A stretch of 5,624 bases of DNA from Caldifarciminota bacterium. GTDB taxonomy: Bacteria; Hydrothermota; 32-111; QNBC01. Every line of letters begins with the position of its first letter. Position 1 is the first letter of the stretch. Positions 1-5,624 of the stretch are shown here, one piece after another. The DNA lies in assembly GCA_015486655.1 (NCBI GenBank), contig WFRF01000123.1, positions 1-5,624 of the forward strand, given 5' to 3'. The notes below the pieces were generated by a model. It was not told the origin of the DNA. It was given only the letters and a program-made list of their open reading frames with translations, and made no database searches. The translations under genes and the position numbers were made by a program.

Positions 1-1040
1 CAATTGAAATTGAGGATAATAATAATATTCAAAAAATATACATTGAATTGACAAATATGTGTAACTTTTCCTGTAAGATGTGCTATCGAAATAAGTTTAC
101 CGAGAAAAATGGTATCATGGAAAAATCCCTTTTGGAGAAGCTCCTAAAAGAAATGAAAAAGTTACCCCGTTTAAAGACCGTTGTTTTGGGGGGGATGGGA
201 GAACCGTTTCTATACAAGGGAATCGAAGATTTAATAAAATATATAAAATTGGAGATTGGCAGTGAGCTTATTCTGCCTACAAACGGTTTTTTTCTTGACA
301 AATATATCGATTTTCTTGTGGATATCGGTGTAAACAAGATTGTTCTGTCGGATGATTTTACGGAAATAGGGCATTTTAGCGATAAAATGATTCACAAATT
401 GGTAAGAAAAATCGTTGAAAAACGGGATAAAGCACAAAAAGGTATTCCCATTGTAGCGGTGGAAATGGTAATAACAAAGGATTCCATAGATAAAATAGAT
501 ATAGCTGCAAAGGAACTTATTGAAATCGGTGTTTCGGAATTTATAGTTTCAAACTTGTTGCCCATTGACAAGAAATACGATTACCTCAGATTGTATCCGA
601 AGGAAAATGCAAAATATCTCGATAAATTTATTCAGACTGCCCGCGGTAAATCTCATCTCATACTGCCTTATTTTAACCTCAGGACAGAGAGATCTTGTAA
701 TTTTATAAATAACAAATCAGCAGTTATAAGATGGGACGGGGCTGTTGCTCCGTGTTACAGATTGTTACATGACAGCACCGAAATTGTTTTGGGGAGGGAA
801 AAACAGATTATTGCGAAAACATTTGGCAATGTAAAGGATGAGAGCTTATATGACATATGGAACAGCAGAGACTTTAAATGGTTCAGATTTACTGTGCAAA
901 ATGCCCTCTATCCCTCGTGTTTGGATTGTGATTTTAACGATGTTTGTGAATTTGTAAAAAGTACGGAAAATGATTGTTGGGGGAACAACGGTTCATGCGG
1001 AGATTGTCTCTGGTCGAGGAATATAATTATATGCCCCTGA
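1..1040 (+). CDS. Radical SAM/SPASM protein, probable tungsten-cofactor oxidoreductase maturase (5' partial)
   Basis: The frame is open from base 3 to a TGA at 1038 (followed at once by TAG). It has no ATG before the radical SAM motif, so the true start lies left of the window. The TTG at 48 cannot be the start, because it falls inside the conserved strand YIELTNMCNFSC just before the cluster motif. Numbering from base 3: CxxxCxxC at C20, C24, C27 binds the SAM [4Fe-4S] cluster, and GGMGEP at 63-68 is the SAM-binding glycine motif. The SPASM region has C232-x13-G-x4-C251, then C306-x2-C309-x5-C315. The tail (STENDCWGN, SCGDCLW, IIICP) adds C325, C332, C335 and C344. From memory of the family, LRTERSC, APCYRLLH and the DCWGN/CxDCLW/CP tail match the maturases (Cmo-like) encoded beside tungsten aldehyde:ferredoxin oxidoreductases. 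That specific assignment is recognition without a search; radical SAM/SPASM membership is certain. It should be cytosolic and oxygen-sensitive. The oxidoreductase partner would be outside the window. Confidence 0.8.
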   Translation, partial: IEIEDNNNIQKIYIELTNMCNFSCKMCYRNKFTEKNGIMEKSLLEKLLKEMKKLPRLKTVVLGGMGEPFLYKGIEDLIKYIKLEIGSELILPTNGFFLDKYIDFLVDIGVNKIVLSDDFTEIGHFSDKMIHKLVRKIVEKRDKAQKGIPIVAVEMVITKDSIDKIDIAAKELIEIGVSEFIVSNLLPIDKKYDYLRLYPKENAKYLDKFIQTARGKSHLILPYFNLRTERSCNFINNKSAVIRWDGAVAPCYRLLHDSTEIVLGREKQIIAKTFGNVKDESLYDIWNSRDFKWFRFTVQNALYPSCLDCDFNDVCEFVKSTENDCWGNNGSCGDCLWSRNIIICP

Positions 1041-1116
1041 TAGAGCAATAAATTCATATTACCGAGAAATCACCATATCATCCCTAATAATTTAAAGGAA
1101 TAATATGCATATATTA

Positions 1117-1144
1117 TTGACAAAATCATACGTAATGTTAATAT
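1117..1144 (+). promoter_or_regulatory. Predicted sigma-70 promoter of the metallophosphoesterase gene
   Basis: A perfect -35 TTGACA (1117-1122) is followed after 16 bases by TAATAT (1139-1144), which matches 4 of 6 consensus -10 positions. The start of transcription would be near 1151, giving a leader of about 20 bases that carries the GAGAGG site and the ATG at 1171. This placement argues against the in-frame ATG at 1105, which would lie upstream of the promoter. AT-rich DNA yields chance -10 matches, so the support rests on the perfect -35, the position, and the same pair of hexamers before the next gene. Confidence 0.5.
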
Positions 1145-1158
1145 ATGTAAACTGTAAA

Positions 1159-1164
1159 GAGAGG
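1159..1164 (+). promoter_or_regulatory. Ribosome binding site deciding the metallophosphoesterase start
   Basis: GAGAGG lies 6 bases before the ATG at 1171. The following codons read MKKILFLILLF, a typical signal-peptide opening, so this site selects 1171. A rival AAAGGA (1094-1099) sits 5 bases before an in-frame ATG at 1105, but that start would add 22 residues in front of the signal peptide. Confidence 0.6.
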
Positions 1165-1170
1165 TTAGGT

Positions 1171-2373
1171 ATGAAGAAAATATTATTTCTGATTTTGTTG
1201 TTTCCGGTTTATTTATTTCCCCTGACAAACCATCCGAATCCGCTTGTAATCCAAAATATTCAAAATACGAGCGTAACGTATCCAATCAGGTTCGTTTTAT
1301 TGGGCGACAGCAGAAACAGCGATTCAATTCCCCCGGGCGAAGCCGGTGACGGAGACTCTGTTTTGTCAACGCTGAGGAATACAATAAACGGTTTAAATCC
1401 CAGTCCCGATTTTGTGATTCATTCGGGTGACTTTTGTTTGAGAGGACACAGATACGAATATTATAGATATGCGGCAATGATCGATTCCTGTAATGTCCCG
1501 TGGCTTACCGTTAGGGGGAACCACGAATTGTATGCCGATGAGGGCCCCTTTGTCTATGACAGTATTTTCGGAGACTCCGATTTTACTTTCGATTATGGGA
1601 AAGCCCGTTTCATATTCATGTCCGATTGCCAGCAGTATCATACATCAAGTTACAATTCAATCGATTATCTGTTTTCGTCTTCGCAAATCAATTGGCTGGA
1701 CAGCCTTCTGAGTGATGCACATAATAACGGGATGTATTCCTTTGTATTTGCACATGTCCCTCCTTATATACCGAATCATGACACCACATATTGCCTCGGA
1801 GATACAAATTACTGGCCTAAGCCCAATTATAGTGAAAGTCATACGGAATTATTCACAAACGCACTTTCCAATTACGGTGTTTTGATAGCCGGATTCGGTC
1901 ACCAACACTTTTACGACAGATATACATATAATGGTGTTCACTATATTATTTCCGGCGGTGCCGGCGGTCCTCCCGTTACTCCTCTGCAACAGGCTCCATA
2001 CGGTGCGAATTTTCATCATTTTGTATTGCTGGAATTATATCAGGACGGAACGCTCAAAGGGTATGTTTATAGAGAGGGTTATTCAACGCCTGACACGGTT
2101 TATAATTTTACGTACTTAAGCGGTATTAAATCAAATAACGAAAATATGGGGCAAAGCCATGTAAATGCAAAAATCACAGGACACATGCTGTTTATTAGTT
2201 CCGAATGGGGAATCAGGAAAGTGGAAATCATAGGTATTGCCGGTCGTATGATTGAAAAGAAGAATATTAATTCTAAAAATAGTATCTCTATTAAACTGAA
2301 AAAGGGTGTTTATTTTTACAAAGTAACCACAACCAGGTCAACAGATATGGGTAAAGTAATTGTGCTTGATTGA
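1171..2373 (+). CDS. Exported calcineurin-like metallophosphoesterase with C-terminal sorting-like domain
   Basis: This is a 400-residue protein. Residues 1-19 (MKKILFLILLFPVYLFPLT) are a Sec signal peptide with no lipobox cysteine, so it is secreted and not a lipoprotein. The phosphoesterase domain (about 38-300) shows every metal-binding block in order: GDSR 45-48, SGDF 85-88, GNHE 116-119, AHVPPY 194-199 and GHQH 243-246. It should therefore be an active two-metal phosphohydrolase; the substrate (phosphomonoester, diester or nucleotide) cannot be told. After a linker, about 325-400 forms a small beta-rich domain with VEIIGIAGRM, then KKGVYFYKV and a final KVIVLD. This is the pattern of type IX secretion type A sorting domains (known family feature; membership here is inferred). 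The start is chosen by the GAGAGG site and signal peptide; an alternative ATG at 1105 is less likely. It ends in tandem stops TGA-TAA. It lies 130 bases after the maturase gene with its own predicted promoter, so no operon link is implied. Confidence 0.87.
   Translation: MKKILFLILLFPVYLFPLTNHPNPLVIQNIQNTSVTYPIRFVLLGDSRNSDSIPPGEAGDGDSVLSTLRNTINGLNPSPDFVIHSGDFCLRGHRYEYYRYAAMIDSCNVPWLTVRGNHELYADEGPFVYDSIFGDSDFTFDYGKARFIFMSDCQQYHTSSYNSIDYLFSSSQINWLDSLLSDAHNNGMYSFVFAHVPPYIPNHDTTYCLGDTNYWPKPNYSESHTELFTNALSNYGVLIAGFGHQHFYDRYTYNGVHYIISGGAGGPPVTPLQQAPYGANFHHFVLLELYQDGTLKGYVYREGYSTPDTVYNFTYLSGIKSNNENMGQSHVNAKITGHMLFISSEWGIRKVEIIGIAGRMIEKKNINSKNSISIKLKKGVYFYKVTTTRSTDMGKVIVLD
2143..2370 (+). other. C-terminal type A sorting-like domain of the metallophosphoesterase
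   Basis: Residues 325-400 follow the catalytic domain and contain a V-E-I-x3-A-G-R-M strand, an I-x-I-x-L-K-K-G-V-Y-F-Y strand, and a terminal K-V-I-V-L-D. Type IX cargo tails typically read 'V.IYD..GR.V', 'G.Y.Y.L..G' and 'K.V.L', and the spacing here agrees. The match was made by eye. A plain beta-sandwich adhesive domain is the alternative. Confidence 0.55.
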
Positions 2374-2382
2374 TAAAAATCC

Positions 2383-2411
2383 TTGACATATTCGGTATCT
2401 TAAAATAATAT
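2383..2411 (+). promoter_or_regulatory. Predicted sigma-70 promoter of the 4,6-dehydratase gene
   Basis: A perfect TTGACA (2383-2388), a 17-base spacer and TAATAT (2406-2411) lie just after the metallophosphoesterase stop. Both hexamers are the same as those before the previous gene. Transcription would begin near 2418, upstream of both candidate starts (2433 and 2457). The optimal spacer and position make this the better supported of the two plus-strand promoters. Confidence 0.58.
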
Positions 2412-2456
2412 GTAGCATATTGTGTTTGTATTATGGAAAATTTTAAAGAATTGATA

Positions 2457-4307
2457 ATGACAAAAACTGCGGCAAAACGCCTGATTTTTTTCTTAGTTGG
2501 TGATATCATTTTGCTGATTACTTCAGCAATTTTAGCTGTTTATACCAGGTTTAATTTTAGACTTCCTATTGGTATGGTCACTTTTTTGTGGATGCTGGTA
2601 TTTCTCAGTCTCATAATTAAAATCCCTATTTTATACCTGTTCAGGTTATATAATATTTCATGGCGTTTTGTAAGCCTTGATGAGGCTGTACGATTGGTAC
2701 TTGCCATATCAATAGGTGAATTCGTTCTATTCCTTGTTATCGGTACTCTTTATTTCTTTGGAATGATAGATTATTTGCCGAGATCTATTCTGTTGATTGA
2801 TTTTTTATTGAGTTTGTTTTCTATAGGCGGATTCAGATTATCAAAGAGATTAATAGGTATATTGGCACAGCGTAAAATCGCAAGTAAAGCCAAAAAGAAA
2901 ACGATAATTATAGGAGCCGGATCTGCCGGAGAACAGATTATTAGAGAATTACTTAAATCCGACAGCGAATACTATCCTGTTTGTATTATTGATGACGACA
3001 AATCCAAAGTCGGAACGTATATACATGGTGTTAAGGTTTCCGGGGGTAGGGATAAAATAGAAAAGTGCGCATATTTATATGCATGTGATACGGTAATAAT
3101 AGCGATTCCAACCATATCCAAAAGGGATCTTAATGAAATCGTCGGAAAAATAAAAAAATCAGGTATAGAAGAAATTAAAATTCTACCCTCTATTCTTGAT
3201 ATTGTAAATGATAGAGTTACGATTTCAGATATAAGACCCGTCAGATTGGAAGATCTTTTGGGCAGAGAACAGGTGAAAATAGATATGAAACAGATTGCAA
3301 ATATGCTTGAAGGTAAAACGATTATGGTGACAGGCGCAGGCGGTTCCATAGGAAGTGTTCTGTGTAAGCAAATTGCCAAATTCAAACCGAGAAAATTGAT
3401 TCTGTTTGAAATAGATGAGACTGAGCTTTTCAACATCACAAATGAGCTTACATTTAGTTTCCCTTATATAGAGTTCGTAGACATAGTGGGAGACGTAAAA
3501 AACAAAGAGAAGATTGACAGGGTAATGGGTAAATGTCATCCCGACATGGTATTTCATGCATCTGCATACAAGCATGTTCCCGCAATGGAAAAGAACCCGG
3601 ATGAAGCAATTACAAATAATATATTAGGGACTTACAATCTTGCAAAATCCGCGGTTGAACATGGAATCAAAAAGTTTGTGTTGATATCGACGGACAAAGC
3701 GGTGAATCCCACGAGTATAATGGGGGCGAGCAAAAGATTCGCCGAATTAATAATAAACAGTCTGAATACAGAGAAAAAAACAAGGTTTATTTCCGTCAGA
3801 TTCGGCAATGTACTTGGTTCAAGGGGTAGTGTGATTCCGATATTTGAAAAGCAGATAAAAAACGGCGGACCGATAACCATTACCCATCCGGATATGAAAA
3901 GGTATTTTATGTTAATTCCTGAAGCATGTCTTCTCGTGCTCGAAGCCAGCGCCATAGGGGAAGGTGGAGAGGTATTTGTGCTTGATATGGGAGAACCCGT
4001 TTTTATAAGAGATATTGCAAAACAGATGATAGAACTTTCCGGGTTAAAATATGAAGAGGATATAGAAATTGTTTATACCGGCATAAGACCGGGAGAGAAA
4101 CTCTTTGAAGAGTTGTTAACTGCCGAAGAGGGGACAGTATCGACAAAACACGAGAAAATATTTAAAGCTAAACAAAAAGGTGCACCATCCATTAAAGTAA
4201 TTGAACATTATATTGACGAACTGGTTGACAATAAAGATGACAGAACACAAATTGACAGAATATTTAAAGAATTAATTCCCACCTATAAGAGCAGTTACAA
4301 TATTTAA
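2457..4307 (+). CDS. Membrane-anchored nucleotide-sugar 4,6-dehydratase (WbpM/PglF/FlaA1/CapD type)
   Basis: This is a 616-residue protein of the long membrane-bound class. It should convert a UDP-N-acetyl-hexosamine (usually UDP-GlcNAc) to the 4-keto-6-deoxy sugar with NAD, at the inner face of the membrane. Four hydrophobic helices lie at about 8-30, 40-62, 78-100 and 106-126. A first Rossmann domain has GAGSAG at 153-158. The catalytic short-chain-dehydrogenase-like domain begins with TGAGGSIG at 292-299, followed by HASAYKHVP at 367-375. The catalytic STDK is at 411-414, and Met422-x3-Lys426 replaces the usual Tyr-x3-Lys, as is known for this subclass. RPGEKLFEE is at 544-552. The exact sugar substrate is not decided by sequence. 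ATG 2457 is preferred because AAAGAA precedes it by 6 bases and homologues begin shortly before the first helix. ATG 2433 (8 residues longer) has no visible ribosome site but cannot be excluded. The gene has its own predicted promoter. The convergent aminotransferase probably acts on its product. Confidence 0.93.
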   Translation: MTKTAAKRLIFFLVGDIILLITSAILAVYTRFNFRLPIGMVTFLWMLVFLSLIIKIPILYLFRLYNISWRFVSLDEAVRLVLAISIGEFVLFLVIGTLYFFGMIDYLPRSILLIDFLLSLFSIGGFRLSKRLIGILAQRKIASKAKKKTIIIGAGSAGEQIIRELLKSDSEYYPVCIIDDDKSKVGTYIHGVKVSGGRDKIEKCAYLYACDTVIIAIPTISKRDLNEIVGKIKKSGIEEIKILPSILDIVNDRVTISDIRPVRLEDLLGREQVKIDMKQIANMLEGKTIMVTGAGGSIGSVLCKQIAKFKPRKLILFEIDETELFNITNELTFSFPYIEFVDIVGDVKNKEKIDRVMGKCHPDMVFHASAYKHVPAMEKNPDEAITNNILGTYNLAKSAVEHGIKKFVLISTDKAVNPTSIMGASKRFAELIINSLNTEKKTRFISVRFGNVLGSRGSVIPIFEKQIKNGGPITITHPDMKRYFMLIPEACLLVLEASAIGEGGEVFVLDMGEPVFIRDIAKQMIELSGLKYEEDIEIVYTGIRPGEKLFEELLTAEEGTVSTKHEKIFKAKQKGAPSIKVIEHYIDELVDNKDDRTQIDRIFKELIPTYKSSYNI

Positions 4308-4342
4308 ATTCCAAAACGGAAATAATGTTAAAATATCGGTTT

Positions 4343-5536
4343 CTATTGTATGAAATCTTTTATTTTTTTCGCCACATTTCTTTGCTGCTTAATTGTAATA
4401 TTTGTAAAAAACGGAATGGAAATGGTTCCCGAACCTACATATTCGGTGACAGGATAATCTCCGATTTTGTATCCGAACATCTTTTTATAAAATTTCTGTA
4501 AATGAATAGGAGTGAAATACGGTTTGCAACCAATTTGATGATCGGATAAATGTTTCATCAAATCATTTCTCGTCTTTTCGGTTTTTCTGAGCAATTTTTT
4601 AAATTTATTTATTTTATCGGGTTGTATTCCTTTTCTAAACTCTTCAAATTCATTATCGTATTTTGAAATTCTTATTACATAAACAAACCAGCTCATAAAT
4701 GTAACATTCTTGTCTATGTGTGGAAGTTTAATTCCGTTAATTCCGTTGAGAAGTTCATAGTATCTGCCTGCGGCACGATTTCTTTTTTCCATAATTTCGT
4801 CAAGTCGCTCCATTTGAGCCACACCTAATGCAGCATTCAGTTCGCTCATTCGGAAATTATATCCAAGTCTTTCATGCTCAAGCCACAATCCCGTTACAGC
4901 TCTTCCCTGACTTCTTGCGCTTATGCAATACTCATATAACTTACGATTATCCGTAACAATTATACCACCCTCTCCGGTAGTTATCTGCTTATTCGGGTAA
5001 AAGGCGTATGTTCCTGCGATCCCTGCGGTACCGGCTTTTCTCCCTCTATATTCGCTTCCCAAAGCTTCACAAGAATCTTCAACAACGGGGATTTTTTTAT
5101 CTTTAAGTGATTTTTTAAGCCCTGTAATATCCATTGGTTGCCCGAAGACATCAACGGCAATTATTCCTTTAACTTTTTTTGAGTAGCAAGCCTTTACGGC
5201 TTTGTTGAAGTCCATATTATAAGTGTTGAAATCTATGTCGACAAATTTAGGTGTAGCTCCAACAAATAGAGGTGTATTGGCAGAGGCAATAAAACTGAAA
5301 GGAGATGTTACTATCTCATCTTTATTCCCCCAACCCATGGCATTTGCAATAAGAAACAGAGCTGATGTACCGCTGTTTACAGCTACGGTATATTTTTTCC
5401 CGGTAAATTGCCTGAAACTTTCCTCAAAACGCTCAAGCCAGGGTCCTATGGAGAGAATACCGTTAGAATTTTTTAAGACATCGTTTACATAACTTATTTC
5501 TTTTTCCGTAATATCCGGACCTGATAATGGTATCAA
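4343..5536 (-). CDS. DegT/DnrJ/EryC1/StrS family PLP-dependent sugar aminotransferase
   Basis: This is a 397-residue cytosolic enzyme that should transfer an amino group, usually from glutamate, to a nucleotide-linked keto sugar. Family signatures are MIPLSGPDI at the N-terminus, NSGTSAL at 54-60 (cofactor phosphate contacts) and VVEDSCEALGS at 151-161, where Asp154 faces the PLP ring nitrogen. The Schiff-base lysine is Lys183 in FYPNKQITTGEGG, followed by GYNFRMSELNAALG at 225-238, CKPYFTPIHLQ at 337-347 and IPFFTN at 374-379. The start is TTG at 5536, 6 bases after a perfect GGAGGT; a longer reading from TTG 5560 would place that site inside the gene. Residues 291-323 are about 20 longer than I expect for the family and rich in Lys and Glu. 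Convergent with the 4,6-dehydratase, whose 4-keto product is the natural substrate class; a PglE-like 4-aminotransferase role is inferred. The closest functional subtype (bacillosamine, perosamine or other) cannot be fixed from sequence alone. Confidence 0.93.
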   Translation of the reverse strand: MIPLSGPDITEKEISYVNDVLKNSNGILSIGPWLERFEESFRQFTGKKYTVAVNSGTSALFLIANAMGWGNKDEIVTSPFSFIASANTPLFVGATPKFVDIDFNTYNMDFNKAVKACYSKKVKGIIAVDVFGQPMDITGLKKSLKDKKIPVVEDSCEALGSEYRGRKAGTAGIAGTYAFYPNKQITTGEGGIIVTDNRKLYEYCISARSQGRAVTGLWLEHERLGYNFRMSELNAALGVAQMERLDEIMEKRNRAAGRYYELLNGINGIKLPHIDKNVTFMSWFVYVIRISKYDNEFEEFRKGIQPDKINKFKKLLRKTEKTRNDLMKHLSDHQIGCKPYFTPIHLQKFYKKMFGYKIGDYPVTEYVGSGTISIPFFTNITIKQQRNVAKKIKDFIQ

Positions 5537-5542
5537 AATTGT

Positions 5543-5548
5543 ACCTCC
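5543..5548 (-). promoter_or_regulatory. Strong Shine-Dalgarno site fixing a TTG start
   Basis: On the minus strand GGAGGT stands 6 bases before TTG 5536-5534. The protein then reads MIPLSGPDITEKEI, the normal opening of DegT-family enzymes. No ATG or GTG occurs nearby in frame, so a strong ribosome site with a weak start codon is the best reading. Confidence 0.85.
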
Positions 5549-5559
5549 AAGTTTTATCA

Positions 5560-5588
5560 ATAATATAATGATTTTATATTTTAATCAA
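5560..5588 (-). promoter_or_regulatory. Possible promoter of the aminotransferase gene
   Basis: Read on the minus strand, TTGATT (5588-5583), a 17-base spacer and TATTAT (5565-5560, 5 of 6 matches to TATAAT) precede the GGAGGT. The start of transcription would be near 5553, giving a leader of about 17 bases. The stretch is very AT-rich, so a chance match is quite possible. Confidence 0.4.
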
Positions 5589-5624
5589 GTAAAAATTTCA
5601 TATATTAAGTAGATGGGGCTGGAC

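Noticed and set aside
188..194. Run of seven G residues inside the maturase gene, a possible slippage or phase-variation site.
   Set aside because: It encodes the conserved glycine motif GGMGEP in the correct frame, and seven is short for a phase-variable tract. A sequencing check would be enough.
1103..1112. Perfect 10-base palindrome ATATGCATAT just upstream of the first TTGACA, as a possible operator.
   Set aside because: It does not extend beyond 10 bases, consists almost entirely of A and T, and has no second copy in the window, so chance is an adequate explanation.
1105..1170. Alternative ATG start at 1105 with AAAGGA five bases upstream, giving a 22-residue N-terminal extension of the metallophosphoesterase.
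   Set aside because: The extension would precede a complete signal peptide and overlap the predicted promoter; ATG 1171 with GAGAGG fits better.
2972..3439. 155-codon open frame on the minus strand inside the dehydratase gene.
   Set aside because: It lies wholly within a strongly supported gene, has no recognisable motifs, and its composition is that expected of the antisense of coding sequence.
4314..4342. Imperfect inverted repeat (AAACGGAAAT / ATATCGGTTT) filling the gap between the two convergent stop codons, as a possible two-way terminator.
   Set aside because: Only 8 of 10 pairs form, the stem is AT-rich with two mismatches, and no clean T-tract follows on either side. The location is suggestive but the structure is too weak to annotate.
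5223..5492. 89-codon plus-strand open frame inside the aminotransferase gene.
   Set aside because: It is antisense to the conserved N-terminal domain with no family resemblance or ribosome site.
5589..5624. Right-edge sequence with ATG at 5613 as the start of a divergent gene, or GGGGCTGG as a tRNA 5' end.
   Set aside because: There is no Shine-Dalgarno before the ATG and only four codons are visible. The base at tRNA position 8 would be G rather than T. Nothing can be concluded from the fragment.

Overview
The window holds four protein genes: three on the plus strand and one convergent on the minus strand. DNA is AT-rich, intergenic gaps are short, and there are no RNA genes, mobile elements, CRISPR arrays or large repeats. 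The organism looks like an anaerobic bacterium, because the first gene resembles the radical SAM maturases that accompany tungsten-cofactor oxidoreductases. The secreted protein ends in a domain resembling a type IX secretion (Por) sorting domain, which points to the FCB side of the tree. The promoters, however, are ordinary sigma-70 type (TTGACA / TAATAT), and at least two genes have recognisable Shine-Dalgarno sites. Both are atypical for Bacteroidota proper, so a related lineage such as Cloacimonadota or WOR-3/Stahlbacteria is a reasonable but unproven guess.

Layout. (1) 1-1040, plus: a 5'-truncated radical SAM/SPASM protein, read as a tungsten-cofactor oxidoreductase maturase. Its frame is open to the left edge and its start lies outside. 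(2) 1171-2373, plus: an exported calcineurin-like metallophosphoesterase with a signal peptide, all five metal-binding motifs and the C-terminal sorting-like domain. It has its own predicted promoter. (3) 2457-4307, plus: a membrane-anchored nucleotide-sugar 4,6-dehydratase of the WbpM/PglF/FlaA1/CapD type, again behind its own TTGACA promoter. (4) 4343-5536, minus: a DegT/DnrJ/EryC1/StrS-type PLP sugar aminotransferase, convergent with the dehydratase across a 35-base gap. It starts at a TTG codon behind a perfect GGAGGT, with a plausible promoter just upstream.

How they fit. The dehydratase and the aminotransferase are the classic first two steps from a UDP-N-acetyl-hexosamine to a 4-amino-4,6-dideoxy sugar (bacillosamine-type or related), used for glycan, capsule or glycoprotein synthesis. 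Here they are convergent rather than in one operon. The metallophosphoesterase and the maturase have no evident functional link to that pair, and the predicted promoters suggest separate transcription units. I see no convincing undescribed multi-gene system. The more unusual points are the atypical cysteine-rich tail of the maturase, the sorting-like domain on the phosphoesterase, the repeated promoter hexamers, and a lysine-rich insertion in the aminotransferase.
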